A stretch of DNA of 64,000 nucleotides from a filamentous cyanobacterium ESFC-1 (GTDB lineage: Bacteria; Cyanobacteriota; Cyanobacteriia; Cyanobacteriales; Spirulinaceae). The position numbers and the translations under genes are program-made. The notes beneath the pieces were generated by a model, which did not search any database, had not been told where the DNA came from, and saw only the letters and a list, made by a program, of their open reading frames with translations. Location of the stretch: contig KB904822.1 of the NCBI GenBank assembly GCA_000380225.1, positions 1 through 64,000 of the forward strand, in the 5' to 3' direction. Positions 8,667 through 17,184 of this stretch are shown here, piece by piece; position 1 is the stretch's first letter, and the number at the start of each line of letters is the position of its first letter.

Positions 8667-9702
8667 TATCTCGATCCTCAAATAACCATAAATGTCCGTA
8701 GCCTAATGTGTGGCGATAATAAGAATCGGGCAGGGGGCCCGATTCGGTTAGGGGTGCTTTATCTCGCCACAAATAAACCGCCCCCGCCGGAGTCAGCCAT
8801 TCCCCAGGCGTGAGCCTAGAGATTTGCTGCACAGGTGTGTCGTCTTGGGTAACAGCCAGTTTTGTCCAAGTTTGCCAAGCTTCTCCTTGGTCAGCCGCAT
8901 AAGCAGCAACCTGAGTAGAATCAGGATAAGGCAGCGAGACTTTTTCTTGGTCTTTTTGCCATAATGCTCCCGTCAACAAAACTGCTCCTGTAGCTTGGGT
9001 GCATTCTTGCGTTAGCCAGCGATCGCGAACTTGTCTTTCTGGCAATGGGTCTATGATGACAGGTGTTCCCCCAGCTCCCAAACAACTCCAACGGGATGGT
9101 ATGTAAGTTTCAGTGGTTGAGTCTAGGACTTCTTGAGCGCGGTCATCGATAATTTTGACCAAAATAGACCAACCGGGTTTGAGTAGGGTGGTCATTTCTG
9201 CAAAGAAGCCCCCTTCTTCACTGACCTGAAAATTGTCGCGTTGGTTGTGACTCAGGGTCAAAGTTTCCCAAGGCAAAGGCTGGAGAGACGGTTTCGGTAA
9301 AACCTTTTTAGCCCACAGGCTTTTTAGCTCAGTACCGCTAATTAAATAACGCCCACCCACTAACTCTAAGTCTTGTTTTTGATGTTCGGGAGATTGGGTT
9401 TGCCAAGATTGACTTTGTTCGTCCCAAAGCAAACGATAAATGACTTCGGGTTTTTTGGGGTCGCCATCATCGAAGTTCAGACCATAAACAGGTAAAGGAA
9501 GTGTTACATAAATCTCGCGACTGCTTTGTTGATACCAAAACGGCCCCCAAAGCTTATAGGGTTTTGTCAAACCCAGACAAGCGGCAAGATGATGACCGTT
9601 GGGCGGCCAGCGACAACCCACTTGACCGCTATTTTGACCAACAGGGGTAAGATTCCCAAATGAGAGGCTTCCCGATGGTGTGATGGTGTACCATCCAGTC
9701 AT
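8656..9702 (-). CDS. cmr3: Cmr3-like RAMP subunit
   Basis: This 348-residue protein matches Cmr3 (Cas5-like), which caps the complex at the crRNA 5-prime tag next to Cas10. The N-terminal part has GSLSFGNLTPVGQ and WPPNGHHLAACLG, like the proline-rich segment after the first strand of Cmr3. The C-terminus has HTLGYGHLWLFED, a glycine-rich closing strand. The order cas10-cmr3-cmr4 is the normal III-B order. It is 85 bp downstream of cas10 and its end overlaps the start of cmr4, indicating translational coupling. Confidence 0.85.
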   Translation of the reverse strand: MTGWYTITPSGSLSFGNLTPVGQNSGQVGCRWPPNGHHLAACLGLTKPYKLWGPFWYQQSSREIYVTLPLPVYGLNFDDGDPKKPEVIYRLLWDEQSQSWQTQSPEHQKQDLELVGGRYLISGTELKSLWAKKVLPKPSLQPLPWETLTLSHNQRDNFQVSEEGGFFAEMTTLLKPGWSILVKIIDDRAQEVLDSTTETYIPSRWSCLGAGGTPVIIDPLPERQVRDRWLTQECTQATGAVLLTGALWQKDQEKVSLPYPDSTQVAAYAADQGEAWQTWTKLAVTQDDTPVQQISRLTPGEWLTPAGAVYLWRDKAPLTESGPLPDSYYRHTLGYGHLWLFEDRDNDK

Positions 9703-9787
9703 TTAATTTCCTCCAGGTTTTAAAAGTTGAAGCACATACTGATGGCATCGGTTTCAAAAGGAGCATAATCCACAGAGCAAAACTGTG

Positions 9788-12046
9788 CTAGCTTTGTGTC
9801 TGAGCGACGGTTTTAGTGATTGACTGTACCCATTTTTCTCGTTCTCGTTGTTGACGAGCTAAGAAGGCTTTGAGACTAATCCAATCTAACCACCATTGCC
9901 AATTATTAATCACAGAGGCGTATTTGCTTCGTCCCACGCGCTCAACTGTTGGCCAATCTAAGGGAATGCCTACACTTTGCAATAAGGGGGTGAATAGTTC
10001 CCCAACAATGCGTACTGAGGAGTGATTGCGGAGGCGGGTACTTTCCACATAAGCCAGTAGTTTTTCCCAACGATTGAGTGCTGTTTTGCCTGTAACGTCG
10101 GGTTCAATGGGCATCAGCAGTTCCCACAGTTCCCAAGGACAAATCCATTGCAGAGATTGACCGCTATTAAATAAGACGCGAACACAAACCCGATTGCGAC
10201 CTGCTTCTTTGGCTGCTTTATAAGCTTGATTTAAGCCGCGATGCCACAGGGATTGAGGGATACGCCGTTGAGCGATAACAATGCCCAAGCTAAAGTCCAT
10301 TTTTTGACCGGGAACGGGGTAGATTTCGTCGCCATACTGAACCCAGCCATCACTGAATGAGTCTAGAGGTTGAGTGATGGGGCTGGTTTCACCCCGCCAT
10401 AAATGATAAAGGTCATTGGTTAGCGGAACACACTCAGTCAGCGGCCCGAGTAAAAGAAAGTCATCGCCTCCGGCAAAGATAACTTTGCCTTGGTGATAAT
10501 CTTGAACCAAGGGATAAAGTAAACGATTCCACTTGTTGAATAAAATTGATAAGTCTAGGGTATGGGGCAGTTCGAGTTGACGGGAGCGATCGCGTGGTAA
10601 GGAGGGAGCGTCGCAATCTAAGTTATACAAGGCTTTTTGCTCTGGGGTAGGATGCCAGTTTGACCAAGGCAAGTTTAAGTCAGTATATTGATCGCCAGCT
10701 AACCATTTACCCATATTGTCGCCGTCTCCGCGCCAGCCGACCGTCCACTCAATGGTACTTTCCCATCCTTGCGGTCTTTGGGAATCTCGATCCCATGCGG
10801 TTTTGTGGTCTTCAGGGATATTACGCCGTTCTAAGACCCGTGGGTGATGTAGCTTGATATCGAGGTTATCAATCTGGGGCATTCCCCAGGCGCTTTTGGG
10901 AGGCGTGTCTCCTAGATGTTTTTTGAGGGGTTCGAGGGCATGATTCCAAACTTCAGGATGATCTCGGACAACATCAACAATCCAAGTGGCGGCGATCGCG
11001 CTACGATCTGGGAAACGTTCCCAAGGACAACTAGGCGGGGTAGGGCAATCTGGCCACAAGGATTGTAGCGTTGGTTCGATAATATCGGGAACTGAAGCTA
11101 ACCTTTTAACTAACTCAATGCTGTTGAGGCGATCGCTTTCTGAAAACAAGCCGGATAATTTGGATTTTTGGGCAATACTTTGCCACCATTGGTCAAGTTG
11201 CTGTCTGGGGAGTCCCCAAGTGCCACCGCGATCGACTTGTCGCAAGCCAGGATGCCAAATGGATAAGTTACCCGCACTAGGGCTAGTCGGCCCTCCCCAC
11301 CAAGTACCTTGCCAACCGCGACCGAGTTTGCGGGCTTCTACGCGCTGATGAAGTGTAGCCAGGGTATCTTGTAGATTTTCGCGGTCATAAGGGGCTGACT
11401 CGGCATAAACAGTCCACTGATATTGATTATCGGCGTGGATAGTACGCCAACCGACACCACCGAGATGGCGACTATAGTTGATGGTCGCGTTTTCAAGGTG
11501 TTGGGTAAATCTCTCCCACTCTTGGTTTAAAGTATTTTCAAACTGCTTTAGCCATTGGTCATCAGGACATAACCCTGTAATGACATTGGGTAACTCTGCT
11601 TGCCAAAATAAATCTGCATCACAACTGTTACCGTTCAACCAGTTAAGGAGAGGACTGGATTGATGCAACGGTAATAAGACATGACCGCCCTCGGCTTGCC
11701 AGCGATAGATTAAAACCGCACTAAGGTAATGGCACAACCACGACCCAACGGCCCAGTCTCGCAAGCGTTGACCGCCGCCTAAAAAGCTTTGAACGGGGCC
11801 AAAGGTCAGCACCGCGATTTGACCTAAATGGCTAAAGTCTTGGGCTTCTATTTGGTCGCAAGCTTCTACTGTTGCTCCGCCTCCCCAAGCATAGCGGCTA
11901 CGGAGATGGGGGGAGTTTTGCCATGTTCCACTAACGGGATGAATGGAAAATGGTGCGCGATCGCGAGGTAGTGTATTAGGTACGGCATAAATTTGTTGCT
12001 GTTGAATGAGATAATCGGCAGCGTTGGGATGATTGGTTGGGTTCAT
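9788..12046 (-). CDS. cas10: Cas10/Cmr2 without HD domain, with intact GGDD cyclase motif
   Basis: This 752-residue protein is the large subunit. The N-terminal palm contains LTFGPVQSFLGGGQRLRDW and AVGSWLCHYLSAVLIYRWQ, corresponding to the IGPVQSF...RDLWAGSYLLSYL signature of Cmr2. The second palm has VIFAGGDDFLLLGPL with GGDD near residues 526-529, the active site that makes cyclic oligoadenylate or related nucleotides upon target recognition. No N-terminal HD nuclease motif is seen, so DNA cutting by this subunit is not expected. The start overlaps the end of the Csm6-like gene by 4 bp (ATGA), coupling the signal maker to its likely receptor. Confidence 0.93.
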   Translation of the reverse strand: MNPTNHPNAADYLIQQQQIYAVPNTLPRDRAPFSIHPVSGTWQNSPHLRSRYAWGGGATVEACDQIEAQDFSHLGQIAVLTFGPVQSFLGGGQRLRDWAVGSWLCHYLSAVLIYRWQAEGGHVLLPLHQSSPLLNWLNGNSCDADLFWQAELPNVITGLCPDDQWLKQFENTLNQEWERFTQHLENATINYSRHLGGVGWRTIHADNQYQWTVYAESAPYDRENLQDTLATLHQRVEARKLGRGWQGTWWGGPTSPSAGNLSIWHPGLRQVDRGGTWGLPRQQLDQWWQSIAQKSKLSGLFSESDRLNSIELVKRLASVPDIIEPTLQSLWPDCPTPPSCPWERFPDRSAIAATWIVDVVRDHPEVWNHALEPLKKHLGDTPPKSAWGMPQIDNLDIKLHHPRVLERRNIPEDHKTAWDRDSQRPQGWESTIEWTVGWRGDGDNMGKWLAGDQYTDLNLPWSNWHPTPEQKALYNLDCDAPSLPRDRSRQLELPHTLDLSILFNKWNRLLYPLVQDYHQGKVIFAGGDDFLLLGPLTECVPLTNDLYHLWRGETSPITQPLDSFSDGWVQYGDEIYPVPGQKMDFSLGIVIAQRRIPQSLWHRGLNQAYKAAKEAGRNRVCVRVLFNSGQSLQWICPWELWELLMPIEPDVTGKTALNRWEKLLAYVESTRLRNHSSVRIVGELFTPLLQSVGIPLDWPTVERVGRSKYASVINNWQWWLDWISLKAFLARQQREREKWVQSITKTVAQTQS

Positions 12047-13554
12047 TGGAGATTATCCATGAGGTTTTGGGCTTTTTCGCGATATTTATTAGCACGATCT
12101 TCAACGTCTGTTTCAATGTCTGCTAAGTCAAGAATGTAGTGGAAGTGGTCGATAGCTTTTTGAGACGGGTGTTTAAGAGCAGTGACACTCCCTAATTTTT
12201 GGGTCTGTTCATCGAGGATTTTGTCAATGCGATCGCCTCGGAGATTGTGATATAGCGAATTACGAAGGTCGTTAAATCCTTCTTGTTTTTTGACATCTGT
12301 TTGTAACTGCCAATTACTGATGTAGAATTGCTTGACAAATTTGTTCCAATGGGGGTCAGTAATTTTATCAACTTGTAAATTACTATCATTAAAGCGTACT
12401 TTAATTGTTCCTTTAGATAATAAATCTCTGGTTAACGCTGTAATTCCCAATAAATTGACTTTGACCGTGCTATCAGCTACTAAATCAGCATTTTTCCACT
12501 GGTATTGTCCTTTACTCTGCTGTTCTATCAATAAATAAATCGCCAATTCAAATGCACCCGCCATGCGTAGATACCAGTGCATCCATTGACTGCGTTCGCG
12601 AAAAGCTTGTTCGCTCCACAGCGCGATCGCCAAACGCTCCAAAATTTTATCTCGTTCGTCTGATATGTTCCGATCTTCGATGTTAAGAGAAACTGCTTTA
12701 TCGAGATAGGTAAGGTCATCTTCGAGTTGCTGATCTTCTATCTGATGCCCTTTCAGCAGTTCTAATGCACCACCAAAATCTTGTATTTTGACCAACTCGC
12801 GAATTTGGGGAACTCTCAATCGCCATTGCCAATGTTCGCCTGAATGATAGGGATCACTTATTCCTTGCTCGGATAAGTAGATAAACTCAATTTGATACTG
12901 ATCGAGTTTCTTTTCTATTCCCCATAGATATAATGCACTACTTAATGCTGGTGTACCGCTACTATGTTGAACAAAAAGCCCATCGATTGAGATCAGTTCA
13001 TCGTCGCAATTTTTGAATTGGATAGTTTTTGCTAGGGTTTCGTCTTCTTCTAAAATAATGTTGGTTTTTAAGAAAGGTGTAATCGCCTTTGCCATACCTT
13101 CCCAATCGGCTGCACCATATTCAAGATCGTGTGGAATTTCAAATTCTTTAAGACAGCAATTGATTCCATTCTTGTCACACCATTGCTGTAAGATATTTTT
13201 CCACCAAATCCCGTCTCTAATAACTATTTCGTTCCAAACACTATCATCTCGCTGGGGCTGACTTGCCCATTCTACTTGATTAGTGAGAATAATAAGCCAG
13301 TGTAAATTGATATCTTTTTTGTTTTGGTTAGCAAGCTTTTGTATGAGGATTTTTTCAGTATTAGCAATCAAAGGAAACTTGACTTTAAGAGTCCCCTTTT
13401 CAAATTCTTCTTCAAAAAAATCTCGATTATCTAAAATATCGTCGAGGTCTCTATCTTCGTTGAAAAGTTGATAGCCATCAACAAACTCAGAACTTTTATT
13501 GGCTGCTTCAATATCGCTACTGCCTAGAACTTGAATAACTAGATAATTGTTCAT
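12043..13554 (-). CDS. Csm6-like CARF-HEPN ribonuclease
   Basis: This 503-residue protein has an N-terminal Rossmann-like half with VQHSSGTPALSSALYLWG (about residues 194-211), the SSGTP-type loop known from the CARF domain of Csm6, which binds cyclic oligoadenylate. The C-terminal helical half carries LRNSLYHNLRGD with an R-x4-H HEPN catalytic motif (Arg about 429, His about 434). The expected action is collateral RNA cleavage when Cas10 makes the activator. Its frame ends within the first codons of cas10. No transmembrane segment is seen, so it should be cytosolic. Exact subfamily (Csm6 or Csx1-like) is uncertain. Confidence 0.82.
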   Translation of the reverse strand: MNNYLVIQVLGSSDIEAANKSSEFVDGYQLFNEDRDLDDILDNRDFFEEEFEKGTLKVKFPLIANTEKILIQKLANQNKKDINLHWLIILTNQVEWASQPQRDDSVWNEIVIRDGIWWKNILQQWCDKNGINCCLKEFEIPHDLEYGAADWEGMAKAITPFLKTNIILEEDETLAKTIQFKNCDDELISIDGLFVQHSSGTPALSSALYLWGIEKKLDQYQIEFIYLSEQGISDPYHSGEHWQWRLRVPQIRELVKIQDFGGALELLKGHQIEDQQLEDDLTYLDKAVSLNIEDRNISDERDKILERLAIALWSEQAFRERSQWMHWYLRMAGAFELAIYLLIEQQSKGQYQWKNADLVADSTVKVNLLGITALTRDLLSKGTIKVRFNDSNLQVDKITDPHWNKFVKQFYISNWQLQTDVKKQEGFNDLRNSLYHNLRGDRIDKILDEQTQKLGSVTALKHPSQKAIDHFHYILDLADIETDVEDRANKYREKAQNLMDNLQ

Positions 13555-13671
13555 AATAATACAACTCGACGAAAAAACACTTGCTTTTTAACTGTAACAT
13601 ACCAATAAAGTGATATCAGATGGTTGAATTTAAAATTCAAGTATTTAATTAATTCTTAATATTTTTACTAA

Positions 13672-15144
13672 TCATTCACTGTATTTTAATACTAGCCAAA
13701 CTAAGAAAGCCAAGCATAAACCACCCCCTAAGCCAATCATTAAAGCCACACCCAGAACCATACCGTCATCTCCGGCAGTATGGCCTCTGATATTAATTCC
13801 TAAAATGCCGATAATTAAACCGGGAATACCGAGAAATATACCGAGAAGATTCAATTTGTTTTCAACTCGTTCGGTGCTACGCTGTATGGTGTATTCGTGC
13901 ATTTCTTGGACTTCATCGCGGACCTCTTGATAAAGTTGCTCAATCTGAAAGACCTCTTGCCATTTGAGGTAACAACGATGGTGATGTTCTCGTTGCATGG
14001 CTTGATAAAAATACCCTCTTGCTGTAAAAGAAAGGAGGCGATCGCGAATATGCTCAAATGCCTTTTGTCGCTGTTTTTCTTGGCGGGAGTTGGGGTCTAG
14101 TACCCAGTGTTGAGCCACTTCAAAAGAAAGCATCATCAAAGTAAAACGTTGATGTAAAGCCAAGAGAAATAACAAAAAGTATTCATTGCTCAAATGAGAT
14201 GGTAAGGTAGATCGAAAGAATGGTTTTTCAGGGGTATTGCAACCGACAAAGCTACCACCATCAATAGACATCACAAACCATTGGTTTTTAGCGTAGGAAA
14301 GCAGGTTGGGGTGGTTTAAGGCTAAATCTTCTGGTGCAGGACATTGACCTTGCTCGAAGTGGAAAAAGTTGCGTGTTTTATACAGTAGATGGGGAATATC
14401 GTCTTCTTCTATCGAGTCTACAAATAAGGAAACGAAAGGGAACATTTGCCCCGGAATAAAGACTTCTTGCCACCATTGACGGGCATTTTGTCGAAATTTG
14501 CCTGTTTCTAAAAGTGCTGTAATAATCTTGTCTAGCGTTCCTTTACCTTCTGGAGATTGGGCTAAACCACCAGCAAAATCTGGAAAAAAGGGTTCATACT
14601 GTTTCTGTTGGTTTTTCTTGTCGTAACCAACCGATTTTTGACTTCTGATTTGAACACCGCGCTTTTTTTTCAGGAAGCGGAAGTAATGGATAAAGTCAAG
14701 CCAATCTTTGAGTGCTTCACTTTGGGGCTGGACTTGGACAGTTAAAAAACCAACGCCAATTTTAAATAAAGCTAATTTAATATGAGACGAGCCTTGTCCG
14801 CGTTGACCAAATTCAAAAGCAATTTCTGGTTTTTGTGGAGGAACTAAAAACCACTCACAATTAATTCCGAGTAGCTTGCGGAGTTCGTTGCTGTTTTGCA
14901 ACTTCCACAATCGGGCTGTGGGGGAGTGGGTGGAGTTGAGGTATTGAGCCACATGAGCCAGTAAGTCTTCTTCAGAGAATTTGTCTTGCTCCCAAATCGG
15001 AATGGCTTGTTGTTCGCTCTGGAAGGTTGCTGCTGTGATGGCGCTTGAGCGTTGCTCAAATTCTTGACTGTTGAAAAGGAAGGGATAAACAAAATAAGTA
15101 GCTGAAGCTTCGCGATCTACCCGAACATGCTCAAACTGCACCAA
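13672..15144 (-). CDS. CorA-like type III-associated membrane protein
   Basis: This 490-residue protein is the first gene of the effector operon. Its long N-terminal part is soluble with no motif I recognise. Then come charged helices (about 395-430, with QEMHEYTIQRSTERVENKL) leading into two transmembrane helices near the C-terminus (about 435-455 and 463-485). The order soluble domain, coiled helix, two C-terminal TM segments, and GILGINIRG after TM1 in place of the GMN motif, matches CorA-like channels. CorA homologues are known in type III-B loci; in Bacteroides fragilis one answers to SAM-AMP made by Cas10. Whether this protein conducts ions or binds a nucleotide is unknown. It lies 117 bp upstream of the Csm6-like gene. 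Confidence 0.78.
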   Translation of the reverse strand: MVQFEHVRVDREASATYFVYPFLFNSQEFEQRSSAITAATFQSEQQAIPIWEQDKFSEEDLLAHVAQYLNSTHSPTARLWKLQNSNELRKLLGINCEWFLVPPQKPEIAFEFGQRGQGSSHIKLALFKIGVGFLTVQVQPQSEALKDWLDFIHYFRFLKKKRGVQIRSQKSVGYDKKNQQKQYEPFFPDFAGGLAQSPEGKGTLDKIITALLETGKFRQNARQWWQEVFIPGQMFPFVSLFVDSIEEDDIPHLLYKTRNFFHFEQGQCPAPEDLALNHPNLLSYAKNQWFVMSIDGGSFVGCNTPEKPFFRSTLPSHLSNEYFLLFLLALHQRFTLMMLSFEVAQHWVLDPNSRQEKQRQKAFEHIRDRLLSFTARGYFYQAMQREHHHRCYLKWQEVFQIEQLYQEVRDEVQEMHEYTIQRSTERVENKLNLLGIFLGIPGLIIGILGINIRGHTAGDDGMVLGVALMIGLGGGLCLAFLVWLVLKYSE

Positions 15145-15666
15145 GAACTATACTCCCGTTAGCGTTATGAATCGATATTGTCTTTCTCAATCTTAGGTGG
15201 AAAAAACAGAAAAGAGAATAGGGAGTGTTGGAAAACAAAGAAAAATTTAGGATTTGTAATATATCTGCTGGTTTTACTTTCGAGGTTGAGTTGTTGAGTA
15301 AAGTTTGTAACTTACTATACAACGCTGTTTGCGGTTGAGTGATAAGTGGGTAAATGGAGATCGAGAAAGGTTGGTTCTCAGATCAGTTGACTTAGTTTTG
15401 GTGGTGTGCGAATGCTTGGCTGCAAGTGAGGGTGGGATGTAGGGCAGAATCTTTCGATCTATCAATGACTAACACATAAAAGCGCGGGGTGAGGGTTGGG
15501 TTACTATTTTTTGAGGTCAATATTTTCGGGTTTTGAGTGAATTGAAATTTCTGTAATAATTAATATACTGTAGTTTCTGGATAGATATAATGATATTTGG
15601 TTACAATGTTTTGCTACAGAAATTTAGAAATAGCTTACTAAAAATTACTGGTGTTTCTAACGATTT
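15145..15666. other. Divergent promoter region between corA-like gene and leader 3
   Basis: No gene is supported in this 522-bp AT-rich stretch; short open frames are poor. It must contain the promoter of the minus-strand effector operon and upstream signals for array 3. No clear operator or riboswitch was seen. Confidence 0.5.
15542..15569 (+). promoter_or_regulatory. Candidate sigma70-type promoter upstream of array 3
   Basis: TTGAAA (15542-15547) and TATACT (15564-15569) are separated by 16 bp and point toward array 3. They lie upstream of the conserved leader block, so the array might instead start inside the leader. The assignment rests on pattern alone. Confidence 0.35.
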
Positions 15667-15855
15667 AGGATTTTTGCGCGGATGATTGTAAAGTGCCTCA
15701 AACGACGTTTTTTCGTTTTCATCCTCGAACCCTTGCTGTGCCTGGGTTTGAGAGAGTTCATGACTATTTTTTTGGGGAGTCTTCACCCCGATTTTGAGTC
15801 ATCCTCGCAAACGGGTGCTACAATCAAGTCAGGATGCGGGTTCCGATCCGCTACC
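15667..15855 (+). promoter_or_regulatory. Leader of CRISPR array 3
   Basis: This is the third copy of the shared leader, here on the plus strand, running from GGATTTTTGCGCGGATG to the first repeat at 15856. Its similarity to the leaders of arrays 1 and 2 suggests that one Cas1-Cas2 complex serves all three arrays. Confidence 0.85.
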
Positions 15856-16935
15856 CTATCGACTTCCATTCGGAAGTAAAGGAACTGAAACGACTATATC
15901 TGTATAACTACTCAACCTTCTATATTAAATCTATCGACTTCCATTCGGAAGTAAAGGAACTGAAACTTGTGCCAACAAAAGTGGGGAATGACTGTTCCGT
16001 TGTCTGCTATCGACTTCCATTCGGAAGTAAAGGAACTGAAACTTGAAGCTGACACCCCTCCTTGAATTAGGTTTAATTTCTATCGACTTCCATTCGGAAG
16101 TAAAGGAACTGAAACCTTAAGTTGCGGAAATTAGAATTATTTGGTTTTAGAACTATCGACTTCCATTCGGAAGTAAAGGAACTGAAACTTTGGAAGGTTG
16201 ATTATTCGGTTGGTCTGTCTTTGGTCTATCGACTTCCATTCGGAAGTAAAGGAACTGAAACCCCTTTATCCGTGGGTGATTACACAAAGCGTTAGCTTTA
16301 TCAATCTATCGACTTCCATTCGGAAGTAAAGGAACTGAAACTTGGTTAATCTTTCTCTTCTCAGCGGGATATAGTTGATTCTATCGACTTCCATTCGGAA
16401 GTAAAGGAACTGAAACTGTTACTGTATCGTGCGATCGTGTTTAAAACTGACGGCTATCGACTTCCATTCGGAAGTAAAGGAACTGAAACATCAAACATTT
16501 GTTGTTCGTGCTCTACGTAAAGGTCTTCACTATCGACTTCCATTCGGAAGTAAAGGAACTGAAACATCAATGCACAAGCCATGTTCGCTTGGTTGGATAA
16601 GACTATCGACTTCCATTCGGAAGTAAAGGAACTGAAACATCAAACATTTGTTGTTCGTGCTCTACGTAAAGGTCTTCACTATCGACTTCCATTCGGAAGT
16701 AAAGGAACTGAAACATCAATGCACAAGCCATGTTCGCTTGGTTGGATAAGACTATCGACTTCCATTCGGAAGTAAAGGAACTGAAACTCAAAAAACCCTC
16801 CAAGCGGAGGGTAAATTACTGGAACTATCGACTTCCATTCGGAAGTAAAGGAACTGAAACACTACTGCCTCATTCCCACCCGGATCCCCGTAGGATAGAC
16901 TATCGACTTCCATTCGGAAGTAAAGGAACTGAAAT
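15856..16935 (+). CRISPR. CRISPR array 3 (15 repeats)
   Basis: Repeats start at 15856, 15931, 16007, 16080, 16153, 16226, 16306, 16381, 16454, 16530, 16603, 16679, 16752, 16825 and 16900. They begin CTATCGACTTCC, have loop ATTC and end GGAACTGAAAC. The last repeat ends GAAAT instead of GAAAC, marking the distal end. Transcription is rightward from the leader, opposite to arrays 1 and 2. Two spacers are present twice in alternating order. Confidence 0.98.
16490..16787. repeat. 149-bp tandem duplication of two spacer-repeat units in array 3
   Basis: Segment 16490-16638 is repeated exactly at 16639-16787. The two spacers begin ATCAAACATTTGTTG and ATCAATGCACAAGCC in both copies. This is the same kind of event as in array 2, with different spacers. 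Confidence 0.97.
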
Positions 16936-17062
16936 AGACGGTAGTCATTCAAACCCATGAGCTAATCTCACCCTATAAATGTTATTGAACAGCAAAAATA
17001 TTGGGCTAAAAAAAGCTTATTGAATTGAATAAACTGGCAAATTAATAACCAAAAATAATTAC

Positions 17063-17091
17063 AGTCTTGACTTCAAAATCAAGACTTTTTT
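17063..17091 (+). terminator. Intrinsic terminator downstream of array 3
   Basis: AGTCTTGA (17063-17070) pairs with TCAAGACT (17079-17086) around an 8-nt loop and is followed by five T. It lies 127 bp after the last repeat and should end the array 3 transcript before the convergent relaxase gene. Confidence 0.85.
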
Positions 17092-17184
17092 AGTGGCAAT
17101 ACTCAGATTTTCACAACTAGAGAAAACAACCACAATCTTCTCTACTCCACCAATTTCTAAACAACTGCAATTGCCTACAATTAG

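Noticed and set aside
9788-12046. Possible HD nuclease domain in Cas10
   Set aside because: No HD pair with surrounding helices is seen in the N-terminal part; the protein starts almost at the first palm domain.
15274-15465. Short minus-strand frame in the promoter region of array 3
   Set aside because: No ribosome site, no recognisable composition, and it lies in an AT-rich regulatory gap.
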